From Marsupella aquatica (Eukaryota > Marchantiophyta): a stretch of 64,000 nucleotides of DNA. Within the stretch, counting starts at the first letter, position 1. Every line of letters starts with the position of its first letter. The notes under the pieces were generated by a model. It was not told where the DNA came from. It ran no database searches and saw only the letters and a list, made by a program, of their open reading frames with translations. Location of the stretch: assembly GCA_973895155.1 (NCBI GenBank), contig OZ316897.1, forward strand, positions 12,648,001-12,712,000, read 5' to 3'. Position numbers and translations under genes: made by a program. Shown here piece after piece: positions 20,797-31,199 of the stretch.

Positions 20797-21640
20797 AGTG
20801 TCTCTTTTCTCTCCTCCCCCTCCTCTCTCTGCTTTCTCTCCTCCTTGGCCCTCTCTCGCTCCTTTCTCGCCCGCTTTGCCCTCTCCCCCTCCTCTCTCCT
20901 TTCTCTCCTCCTCGGCCCTCTCGCGCTCCTCTCTTTCCCTCTCTTGCTCTTCTCGCTCGCTCTTCCTCTTTTCTTTATTCAATCTCTCTTCTTCTTTATT
21001 CCTCTCACCCTCCTCTCTCTCTCTTTTCTCTCCCTCTCCCCTTCTTTCTTCATCTCCTCATCTCTGTACCTTCGCTCCCCCTCCTCTCTCTTCCTCTCGT
21101 CTTTGTCGAGTCTCTCCCTCTCTTCTTTTTTCTCTTCCTCTTCTTTCCATTTCTCATTCCGTTTCTTTTGTTCTTCCTCCTTGTCTTTCCTGTCTCCGCC
21201 TTCTTTCTCTTTCCTATCCCTCCAGTCTTTCTCTTGCTTGTCGCCATCCTCTTTGTGCTCGTCCTTCTCCTCCTCCCCCTTCTCCTTGTCTTTCTCTTGC
21301 TCGGACTCCTCCTTCTCCTCCTCCTACTCCTCCTCCTCCTTCTCCTTCTCCTTGTCTTTTTCATGCTCGTCCTCCTTCTCCTCCTCCTCCATGTCTTTCT
21401 CTTGCTCCTCCTCCTTCTCCTCCTCTTCCTCCTTCTCCTCCTTCTCCTCCTCCTCCTTTTCCTCCTGCTCCTCGTCTTTGTCTTTCTCCTTGTTGTCGTT
21501 TTGCTCTTCCTCCTCCTGGTTTTCCTTGTCTTCCTCCTCCTCCTCGTTGTTGTTATGCTCTTTGTCTTGCTCCTCCTCCTTGTCGTCATTCTCTTTGTCT
21601 TCCTCCTCCTTCCTTTCTCTCTCTCTCTCTCCTTCAACAT
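20797..21640 (+). repeat. Polypyrimidine tract, about 840 bp
   Basis: Almost pure C+T on the plus strand: TCTC and CTCC/CTTC units that become (CTCCTT)-like with occasional GT after about 21250. All six-frame ORFs over it are low-complexity artefacts. Such polypurine/polypyrimidine DNA can form triplex (H-DNA). It directly abuts the right end of the TCCGAT element and precedes the palindrome-bearing element. Confidence 0.9.
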
Positions 21641-21964
21641 AGTGACGGACCAAACAAGAAGTGTGTTTTTGATTTCGCGAAAAACGGTGAAAAATCACTA
21701 AAATTAAGATCAAAAATGATATTTTGAGGATGAATCCAAAATCGCATCCAACATCGGATTTCAAATCGAGATCCTGTCGACACAAAAACAAAGAATTGTT
21801 CCAATCCAGAATTCCGAGACACTTCATCTAAAAAAAGGGCAAATTCCAAAACCTAGAAAAACAATGCTTTTCACGTGATCCTTCTAAAAGCTAAATCCGA
21901 GCGTCAAACAAAACGAGGAAAACACAAGATTTCATTTTTGCCATCAAATTGGCAAACTGAAAAT

Positions 21965-23399
21965 GGGATATGGCGTATCCCATGTCGGATTCAACCGTTG
22001 AACGTGGACAAAAACCGCACCAAATCATTCTCTTGACGCTTCCATTTAACCTCGGGTTTAAAATATTTGAATTTTTAACTAAGGTAAAACCAAAAACTGC
22101 GAAAAACTGACCGTGGACTACAGTCGACCCACACAGTTAGTTAAGTTAACCCCACGACATCTTCGGAAATATTTTAGCCCATAACGCATGATGAATACGA
22201 GACGGGATCCAAGTATCCACTATCGTATTCAACCTCAATGTTTTCCACCTGCAACTTTGCATCAAGAGATCTTTCGACATGAATACCAACTAAGATCCAT
22301 GGATCCCATTTTTTTCGCAAGTCCAAAAACTCATCGAGAAAATAGGAGGATGAATACCAGATGGGATCCATGGATCCTATTTAGTATTCAACCTCTACAT
22401 TTTGAAGTTTTTGCATTGCATACCTTGATATTCTAGTTTGAAGACCAACTGGGATCCATGGTGACTTCCTCAAAAATCTACAATTTAAATTTCAGCATTC
22501 CTTGAAAAGACAGACTCTCACTTTAAAAAACCCTCATACGGACCAATCAGGGAATGCCACGTGTACAATCCCCCCGAAAACTATAAAAGAAAGAGCTCGC
22601 ATCTGTTTTTCATCTTCATTTCTCGCGCTTACTTTGAGGTTCGTTGAGTATTGAGTAGTTGTTTTCATACAATACTATAATCTGAATTATCTATGTTGGA
22701 TAGGAATACGTACTCCTATACAACCCTTGTTTGATTCTCTATGGCGTCTTCAAGTGATGAGTCAATTTACAGTTCAGATGCATCTTCGCCAGATGTTGTT
22801 CGAAAATTTATTCCATCTCGTTTGATGAATGACTTACCAGCCTCACAGAGAGTAGTGCCAGAGATTTCATTTTCCTCAGAATCTGAGAAATCAGAGTCTG
22901 ATTCAGAGTCTTGTAGGAGTGTTGTGGGTGCTCCGATTTCATACTATGTCTCTCCAAGTAAACCTCTTAAACAACGTCTACTTGTAAAGAAGCTTAATGT
23001 AGTTCCTACGACAGAGACATCTAGTTCTCCGCAAACCCCGACAGATCTTCAAAGATGAAGGCCCCACTTGGTATTCCCTACTCGAATGTTGAGAAATGGT
23101 GAACGCGAATTGCCTATTTTGTCTCCTTCAGTACCAAATTCCATGGGTCAAATACCAAGTGGGATCCATGGATCCCACTTAGTATTCCCTCATGGTATTT
23201 CGTAGAATCTTGTGCCCGAGTCACCGGTCTTGCGGACTTCCAACCCAAGTTCTAATGGTGGAATGCGAAATGGGATACGTGGATCCCAGTTTGTATTGCG
23301 CAACGGAAAATTACCAAGTCATGACGCAGAACAGCAAGTGGGAAAGTTTTCACTTCGAAGTCCCGAAGGATAAATACGAGTTGGGATCCATGGATCCCA
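21965..23399. repeat. Dispersed palindromic sites around the DUF7869-like gene promoter
   Basis: Sites start at about 21965, 22203, 22291, 22362, 22450 (half site), 23160, 23271 and 23382. The best copies read TGGGATCCATGGATCCCA. Many are framed by GAATAC on the left and GTATTC on the right, giving a palindrome of about 38 bp overall. Spacing is about 71-88 bp in the upstream group and exactly 111 bp in the downstream group. They look like binding sites of an element-encoded protein. Confidence 0.85.
22543..22588 (+). promoter_or_regulatory. Promoter of the DUF7869-like gene
   Basis: A CCAAT box (22543-22547), a perfect CACGTG G-box (22558-22563) and a TATAAAA box (22582-22588) stand in the usual order and spacing upstream of an ATG at 22741. 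Five palindromic sites lie upstream of it and three downstream, so a protein bound to those sites could control this promoter. Confidence 0.65.
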
Positions 23400-26300
23400 A
23401 TCGGTATTCCCATCAGTTATTTCATCGAGTGGTCAAACTAACAACATGGGGCTTCGGAGCCCTTTGGCGAGGATGCAGTGTGAGGTTTTTGGATCTTCCA
23501 TTGGACGGCAAGTGCAGAACGAAAGAGGGAAGAGATCTAGTTTCCAAAAAATTCCTCGGAGATTGTTGCGAAGTGAGTTGCCGGAGAGAGGGCCCAAAAA
23601 TTCAAGGGTACATGCTAAATTGAAACTTGTCCAAAGATTATTCAATGGTCAAGATGAGCCCTCAAGTCGAGAAGAATTACCTAGGCTGGGATTACAGTCT
23701 CAGAGACAAGTGGGCGGTACTCCGACTGAAGATGTGAATATCATTAGAAGATTTCAAACTAGAAATCTCTGAACACCTATTACATTTTCAGAGACTCTGA
23801 AGAGAGATCAGAGGAGGTTGCAAATGACAGAGAGACTGCTGTAATCTCAAATGTTGTTGAAGAGATCCTGGGATGTGAGATTGTTCATGAAACAGTTACA
23901 GAAAATGTGGAGAGTGGAAACTACTCTACAGAAGATCTTTTTGTTTTGAATTCTAATTCACTAGAAAATACTGGGGGGGTAAGTTCTCCCGACACAATTC
24001 AGGATAGAGTAGAGGTGACAAGACCCAGCAAAAAAATCAGAGATCAGATGATTAGAAAAGATAGACTTACCATTGCAAATCTAAAAAAACGCAAAATTAA
24101 AGATATTTTTAAGTATCCCTGTTGTGACAAGTTTTGCTTGAGGTCTCTGGGTCTAGAGGAATGCTCAAAACAACGCAAGTATTATTTTGGTCTTAAACAC
24201 TTGTAGAAAAAATTTTTGCTACGAGGTTGTATCATGAACAGTAGTAGTACTTCTCGTGGATATAGTGTAAATGGACAACCTATATGTAGAGGAGGATTCA
24301 AGAAACTATATTCTTTAGGTAATAATAGATTGGCAACAATCCATGCAAACATGTTTACAAGGATTGAACGAGATACCTTTTGTAAGGAAGACTCACCTTC
24401 ATTTCTAAACTTGGTGGAATGGTTGAAAGATTTTTTCCAAAAAAATATGGATAGTCTTCCCCATAAAGAGATTCATCACTTGCCAGACAATTGGACAAAG
24501 CAAGAGATACATTGAATCTTTGAAGGTGAAACAATGTTGCGAGAAGAACAACAACTTACATATTCTTATTTTTTGCGTGTTTGGAAGAAAAAGTTTCCAA
24601 ATGTACGAATTCCTAAAAGGAGTCGATTTTCTACTTGTGGTCCTTGTACTGAATTCAAGGCTCTTCGGGACAAAGCAACAACTGAAGAGGATAAAAGTAA
24701 GCACCACTAACTATAACCTTCAACTTTAATTTGATGACATGTACTTAAATATTTGTCAAAGTTTATCCTTAGTTATTGATTTTTGATTCATTGTTATTGT
24801 ATCATTTCAGGAAAGTACATCAATGCCCTTATGGAGCATCAAAAAGTACAATCATTGCAAAGGATGAAGTTAGCCAAGCATCGTAAAAAATGCTATGATG
24901 AACCCAACAATATTTGGGTATTTGTATAGATGGTATGGATCAAAAGAAAACACAGCTACCACATTTTCTTCGTTTTCCGAAGAACATGGATGAAAAATAT
25001 TTCATTCCAATACATGTTGTAGGTTGTCTCATCTTCAACAGGAACCTTGCAGCAAAAGTATATTTGACATATCCCAATATCCATAATAATGCAAACTTGA
25101 CCATACATGTTATTCAAAATGTATTGAATACATGGGATGGGACATTACCAGGAGTGTTATATCTTCAATTAGATAATACCACTAGGGAAAACAAGAATAA
25201 ATTCTTGATGGCTTATCTTCACATGTTAGTAGATTTGAAGATTTTTGACAAGATTAAAGTGGGTTTCTTGTTGGTCGGTCATACACATGACCAGATAGAT
25301 CAGATGTTTAGTAAATTTTTGTCTAGGTTAAACAAGCACAAAGCATTTCGCTTGGAGACTCTTGAGGATATTATTCGACGAGCATATTCACCTGAAGCTT
25401 TGATCATATTTGTGGATGAAATAGCCAATTTTTGAAAATTTGTCAATGAAACCGACCAGCCAAATGAGAAGGGAGTCTCAAGTAGAGTCTTGAGAGATCT
25501 CAATCTCATAACTTTTCAAAGGCAATTCAGATTCAAACGAGTCATGGAGGATGGAAACAAAGAGACAACATGTCACGGGAAACATCTTTCCATGACCCAG
25601 GATTGGGGAGATGCAGTGACATTCGTCAATTATATTCCAACTTCAAGAATGTGGGTTGCTGCACAAATGTCACTGAAGTCAGCAAAAGGTGTTGAGAGGG
25701 ATGATGTCCATGATTCTTCCAATATAGATGGTGCATTAACTACTCTGGTGAAATATGAAAAAGCTATTCAGGAAGGTTTCAATTACTTTGACAATGAAGA
25801 TAAACTTTGGTGGATGAGTTTTTTTGAGAAACAAAAAGATATTATCAAAACCACCTAGAGGAAGGTGAGTGGTTATTTTAGTGGGTTTGGCCGCAACAAA
25901 ATCAAGGTGCAACACTTCCAAGGGTGAGAAATGAACTCGCTGAAGAAGGTGTTGATCCAACTTTGGTTGACAAAGTTGCTGGACCGCAGAGAATTATGTA
26001 CTCCGGACCTCGACGAAAGCAAGCTGAATTTGGAGATTTCAGAGATATGGAAGTTAACAATAAGTGGTCCATGATATGTGTAGCGGCACACAAGGATCCA
26101 GAAGGCAAGTTATTTTGGATGGCAAAGGTGTCAAAGATTTTGACAAGAACTAAAGACATTCCTGAGAGCATCAAAATCACATGGTACACAACTGAGGCAA
26201 GTGCTGAGTCTGCTATTGATGGGAAATATTTTCCAGAGAAAGATAATATATCTAATCGACTTCTCCAAGATGAACTAGTTCTATCATCAACAGCGGTGTA

Positions 26301-26447
26301 TGCAAGAAGTACTAATAAAATAGCAGCAAAAACTAATTATGAAGAAGTACTAATTATGAAGAAGTACTAATAAAATAGCAGCAAAAACTAAAAAGATTAT
26401 AGAGTCTGGTATATTAGAGCGAGGTTCGGCACCTTCAGAGGATTGAG
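22741..26447 (+). pseudogene. DUF7869-like (transposase-like) gene, decayed
   Basis: The ATG at 22741 follows a good promoter and opens a Ser/acidic leader. Later exons include one after an acceptor at 23791, then a Cys-rich block (YPCCDKFC), LTYSYFLRVWKKKFPNVRIPK, and FSTCGPC; an intron spans 24697-24810. The core (24914-25435) has IDGMDQKKTQLPHF, LQLDNTTRENKN and VGHTHDQIDQMFS, the signature of the family I know as DUF7869, whose conserved Asp residues suggest an RNase H-like nuclease of mobile elements. Damage: stops at 24204-24206 (TAG), 24513-24515 (TGA), 25433-25435 (TGA) and near 25876 (TAG), and one-base shifts near 24912 and 25842. A 55-bp-offset duplication at 26303-26391 alters the C-terminus. 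Between 23058 and 23790 the exon structure is unclear. The transposase role is inferred, and the copy is dead. Confidence 0.7.
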
Positions 26448-27119
26448 ATTGATGTCCTTAAAGCGGTACATGCATCAATTTTAGAATTTGATCTCGAATG
26501 AATTTTCTAAGGTTACATGCTCTTTTAGAGTTGTACCATTTTTTGGTAAATAAAGACTATGCATCAAGGCATTGTGTAATATGCCATTGAATTCTGATTT
26601 CGTCCATATTTTGAAGAACAACGAGACCACAATCTGAATCGTTTGGTTGTTGAGGTACTTGAGAAAGAATCTTAAAGTTAGTCCAAAGTGTTTAATAATT
26701 GAACTAAATAAAAGTTGAAATAACTTTTCAAATCCTTACCATTGGTCCGGATTGTAAATCTCCAAAACTCCCATTGGAACTTTTCCAAAAAATAATTCCC
26801 ATTCCTTTGTAAAATATCTGAAAATTATCATTCAAAGTTCTTAGTCCAAAGTGTTTATATTTATATACCACATAAATAATTTCAAATTGAAAAAATGTAA
26901 TAGAATATATACATACCTGCTCAGTATTGATCCAATTACATGGGTTGAGTGTAGACCGGCGAGAGAGTCTAGATGATACATTTTGATCAAAGATTCAATC
27001 CAATCCAAACATATAATTACAACCAGACTCCACTGCATGCTCATGTGAATTGGCATGAGAATGACCTCAATTTGGGAAAATGGTGGCTTGTAATATCCTC
27101 ACCACTGGAACTTGCATCA
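26448..27119. other. AT-rich spacer
   Basis: Region between the DUF7869-like gene and the Ulp1 fragment. Only short chance frames are open and no repeat was recognised. Confidence 0.5.
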
Positions 27120-27617
27120 TTACAACCACAGAGGAGAACGATAATGATGAGGATGAAGTGGATGAAGTGGAACATGAAGCTCCAGCACTTGATCTTGGCT
27201 CATTCCTTGAGGTGTAGACTTTAGTTTGATTAGTTCTCTCATGTTGTATCTATTGATCCAAACTTGTGAAATATTGAGGAAGATTATGATTGGACTATGT
27301 TCTTATTTCACAAAGTAATGTCTTTGCAGGAACCAAAAGAGGATTTTGTATTGAGACATGTTCTGCATAGATTCTCACACAATCCTTCTAGTGGGTTTCT
27401 TTTGGACAATAAAACATTGAGCCAACTTGAACCCGGTCAATATTTGGGTGATGAAATAATGGAATTTTACCCACAATTAATAACCGAGGAACATGGAGAT
27501 CTGGCTCCCTCAGTAAACACATTATCCGCTTTTTTTTACCCTTGGCTTGTTTCAAGGATTGAAACAGAACCAGCTGAGACCTTGTTGGAATCAATTCAAA
27601 AGATGTACCACCAATAG
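27120..27617 (+). pseudogene. Ulp1 (C48) protease-like fragment
   Basis: An acidic exon-like piece (NDNDEDEVDEVEHEAPALD, about 27150-27217) is followed by a frame at 27297-27617. Its motifs LEPGQYLGDEIMEFYPQL and LSAFFYPWLVSRI match the start of the Ulp1/SENP protease fold, which begins with a W/Y-L-x-D-E-hydrophobic-FY signature before the catalytic His. The His-Asp-Cys part is missing: the frame stops at 27617, and beyond it runs the 3' end of the minus-strand methyltransferase gene. Ulp1-like proteases are commonly carried by plant DNA transposons (Mutator-like and CACTA). This one is truncated, probably by recombination joining it to the neighbouring gene. The identification rests on the N-terminal third only. 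Confidence 0.5.
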
Positions 27618-30600
27618 GTGGTTGAACCTCGAACCTCATGGGTCCTGTACCCTCCTCGGTTGCTTCATCATTCAAGTCCCACGATTCATCAAGCGTGACA
27701 AGTTGGGTCCGGATACAATCCACCTGGCTTGCACTGAGCTCCACGGCTGTCACCGGACGTTTCCCTAACAAGGCAGCGCATGAGGTCGAACCACTCCCCG
27801 CACATAAATCAGCAACCCAATCCCCTGCTTCACTAAAATGTTGAATGAACCAATCTGCTAGAGCTATCGGCTTCTGGTAAGGGTTCACTATTTCCCCCAA
27901 TGGTGTTACACATTTCTTTGTAACACAAGGGACTTTTATGATGTTTACCCTTTTCTCATCATGTTCAAAATTGTACATGTCTTTGGTCCTAATATCACTC
28001 TCGTGATAATATCCGATTGACCAGTTTTCAAAAGCCCAAGCCAATCGATTCCCGGAAGGATGAGCATGTACATTTGGCTTCTCCCAAATTCCAGCCTCTA
28101 CACCTGCATTACAAGTTTTTCCCAGAGCATTCATCACAGACCAATTTTGCTGCAAAGAGTGAATCACAACAAACCTCCACATCTTTGAACTTGTCACCTT
28201 GGCAAAACACTTCACCATATCCACAATATCACTTTCTGAAAATGGGACCTCATCATTTTCAGAGCTAGGCGCATTGAATCCATAAGGAATGTCTGCAATT
28301 GCAAGTGTGTAATTCCTTTTCTCTACAAACTTATCCAGCGCCCTCACATCTCCACAATGCAATGTATATATGATGAAATTTCCATCAGCGTTTTTTTATT
28401 GATGGTCATTCGACTCTGCTTCAACCGTTTCAATCCCACGATGACGGTTGTAGTTCTCAATAGCTTCTTGAACATAATTCTTAAACCCAAGGGGAATAAC
28501 ACTCGAAGTCAGCTCCTCCGAAGGCTTCTCAACCGCAACGGCACCAATTGCATCCTTGTTCTTCTTCTTCGAAAAAGCTTTCAACTGCAAACGCAAACTT
28601 GTTAAAAGAATCTGGAGAAAAGACAATGGGGAGACAACCATTTAGGCATTCAAACAATCAAATCTGGACGACAAATGCAACGTGGGATACCCCGTATCCC
28701 ACTTCGCATTCCAAGAATGGAAAAACCATATTGAAACATCACCAACGTCAAATAACCACAAGGGAATCCGAGATGGGATACCCCGTATCCCACTTTGCAT
28801 TCAACCAAGAAAAAACCACATTGAAACATCACCAACGTCAAATAACCACAAGTGAATCCGAGATGGGATACCCCGTATCCCACTTTGCATTCAACCAAGA
28901 AAAAACCACATTGAAACATCACCAACGTCAAATAACCACAAGTGAATCCGAGATGGGATACCCCGTATCCCACTTCGCATTCAACCAAGCAAAAACCACA
29001 TTTAAACATCACCAACGTCAAATAACCACAAGTGAATCCGAGATGGGATACCCTGTATCCCTATTCGCATTCAACCAAGCAAAAACCACATTGAAATATC
29101 ACCAACGTCAAATAACCCAAAGTGAATCCGAGATGGGATATGCTGTACCCAACTACGCATTCAAACAAGAATTCCAGGAAGGAAACCACCCAACATTGAA
29201 AAACCATATAAGATTAGTCGACCCTTTGAGAAACAAATAGAAAAGTCCAATCAATGTAAGGGGAGAACATACCACATCGGACAACTTCCCACTCCATCTT
29301 TCGAGCTCGGCAGATTCTGTTTCTTTCGGAAACATTTGTTTGCAAGTCGCCCAGTCTGGCTGCCCTGACAACTGAACAAAAAGCTTGCTGATTTTCACAA
29401 GTTTCTTGTAACTCTCGGCTTCTTTTGCCATCTGCTCCAGAGAGATCATCCGGTCTTTCACTCAAAGGAGGGACTCCAAAAATTGGTCGTGTTCAATTCC
29501 CTGGATTGCTCTCCAAGGTGTCAGGGTAAGGCCCCCTGCAAGCTTATTCAAAGCTTTTGGAATCGACTGCGCTTTTCCCTTCCCTTTCTTGATTTTCTTT
29601 ATCGGTGACTTCTGCTTATTCTACCCTTTGATCTCCAACTTGTTCCACATCTCAAAGATCTGGTCTTGGAGTTCCAAGACCTTACCCGACCTAAACGCAA
29701 TTTGGAAGAGAGGTTCATGCTTCTTCAGGCTTGTGGCATCCCCCGAAAAAAACCCGTCGAGGCAAACCTCCAAGGCACACGCTTCTCTAGTCTCCTTGGT
29801 TTTTGCCATACCTCTGGCAAGGAAAATCTTATGCATTGTTCGGATTTGATCAATGTTGTTCATTTTTTTCCTGTACTCCTGATCAATATTATGTTGGATG
29901 CTAAGTTTTTGAATGTCCTCCCTTGTGATACCAGCATACACCCAAGCTTGGAGTTCATTGAAGATCTCTCTCCCATATGCCTGATATAATTCTCTCTTAG
30001 CCCGAGCACCGTGATTACCTCCAATCACTCGATATCTCCAGCTCGTTGCCTTTTTTGGGTCCCAGTCTGTCACTGTCGGGCAGTCTTCGGGGATCACAAA
30101 CAAAACAAACGGCGTGGTGAAATTTGTCAGATTCATTTTCATCAAAGTCTTGATGTTCTCCACATGCAACCGATCGATTGTTCGAACCAACGTTGAGTTC
30201 TCGTCATCAATATCGTCAACAAGAAGCAGATTAGTTGTTTTCAGAATAATTGTTGTCTTCTGAACTCTCTTGGTCTCCATCAACCGAGACACTTCTTCAC
30301 GAACCACAAGTGTCTCTTCACGCTGCAAAGCTGTGGTGATATCTGTTGAATCTTTTTTCTTTTCTTGAACAGCACCCCTAGATGATAGAGAAGGCCCACC
30401 TGACAAAGTTGAAGGAATCTGAGATGGTGTCAGTGAAATTGGTGGGACCAAAGATGAGATAACACTTCCAGGTGCAGATGGTGCGCGCTTCTGGATGTCA
30501 TGTCGATCCAGTTTCTTCTTGCCAGCAGCTTCTCCTGACATCGCTGCTTTAGAACCTTCCCCGGAGAGTTGATCTGCAAGCTTCCTCTTTGCCGGTTCCT

Positions 30601-31132
30601 TAAAAGAAATTGTGGCAGATTTCTCCTTTGTCGAGGGTGTTCCAGACGTCTCCCCTGACTTCGAAGCCGGATCGGTAGGCTTCATCACTTTCAACTTTAG
30701 AGGACGCTCTTTCACGCCAAAGTCAGCTCCAACGACGGACCGATATGCGACCTTGGTAAAATCCTCAACAACCCTCCAAGACTTGAAGACAAATTTCAAA
30801 CACCAATAAGGAAAGTCCTCAATCTCAGGCACTTTCAAGATTAGCTTGTAGATCGGGTCATCAGGAAATGTGTTCATCGAGACATGATCAAGTTTTTCGT
30901 AGTTGAGGACAACTACAGTGAAGGCATTGTTTGGACCAATGCAAAGGTACATTGGAAGTTTTTTCTGCTATTTTGTTTTTGCGTTGGTGATATCCGCCTC
31001 CCCAGTATCAACGACTAATCCATAATGGCAATGCTCTTTACCCTTAACTATAACCAACCACACCGCTGGACCTTTATAGGCTCTGTGAATATCCATCGCT
31101 CGGGCATCCCTAAAGTATGTGGTGCGTCCCAT
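27388..31132 (-). pseudogene. ParB-like domain fused to N6/N4 DNA methyltransferase, four in-frame stops
   Basis: Exon A runs 31132-29273 (620 codons), the intron 29272-28585 (GTATGT...TTTGCAG, phase 0), and exon B 28584-27388. Reading through the stops gives about 1,018 codons. After an N-terminal domain and a Ser/Lys-rich linker, 30250-29815 resembles ParB/sulfiredoxin-fold proteins: RTIDRLHVENIKTLMK, YRVIGGNHGARAKRE, VYAGITREDI and QHN. Exon B holds a beta-class methyltransferase: motif IV DIPYGF (usually DPPY; 28293 onward), then NPYQKPIALADW and the SAM-binding motif I VADLCAGSGSTSCAALLGKR. The IV-before-I order and the ParB fusion are known from bacterial and phage DNA methylases, so a bacterial origin is likely. 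Stops at 30970-30968 (TAG), 29623-29621 (TAG), 29464-29462 (TGA) and 28398-28396 (TAA) interrupt an otherwise unshifted frame; each fits one C-to-T change. The true C-terminus is uncertain, since 27617-27388 overlaps the opposite Ulp1 frame. Confidence 0.7.
28683..29152. repeat. Six-unit palindromic array inside the ParB-methyltransferase intron
   Basis: Units of 90 bp (91 for the first) each carry a palindrome; starts are 28683, 28774, 28864, 28954, 29044 and 29134. The best copies read TGGGATACCCCGTATCCCA, framed by GAATCC and GCATTC. Units 2-4 are nearly identical; 5 and 6 are more diverged. The 90-bp period keeps a plus-strand frame open (28548-29240), which is an artefact. The whole array sits within the 688-bp intron separating the ParB-like exon from the methyltransferase exon. 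Confidence 0.95.
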
Positions 31133-31199
31133 GGCTCCCTGAACCCAAGAAACCCCCCAGCTCAAGCCGATTCCCGCAGGTTTCGTGCTTGGCGAGGCC

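Larger units (their letters stand above)
16950..20799 (+). mobile_element. Putative DNA transposon with TCCGAT subterminal repeats
   Basis: The 6-bp motif TCCGAT and its complement ATCGGA cluster at 16950-17020, 18435-18570 and 20440-20780, mostly flanking one plus-strand gene. Such clustered short motifs near the ends are typical transposase-binding sites of CACTA and hAT elements. At the right the sequence ends TACTAGTG (about 20792-20799), matching the CACTA-type terminus; no convincing partner was found at the left. The internal cluster lies in an intron of the gene. The element class is an inference. Confidence 0.45.

Noticed and set aside
16570-20799. CACTG...TAGTG with TCT on both sides as exact element ends
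   Set aside because: Only about four terminal bases agree and the 3-bp flank could match by chance.
20798-21827. Long frames on both strands (Ser/Pro/Leu-rich or Lys/Arg/Glu-rich)
   Set aside because: Translations of the polypyrimidine tract; all frames are open because the sequence lacks A or G.
28683-29152. CRISPR-like array
   Set aside because: Unit is 90 bp and the intervening sequence is itself repeated rather than unique; the genome is a plant.
28548-29240. 230-codon plus-strand frame with 30-residue repeats
   Set aside because: It exists because the repeat period is 90 bp, a multiple of three; the array lies in an intron of the opposite-strand gene.
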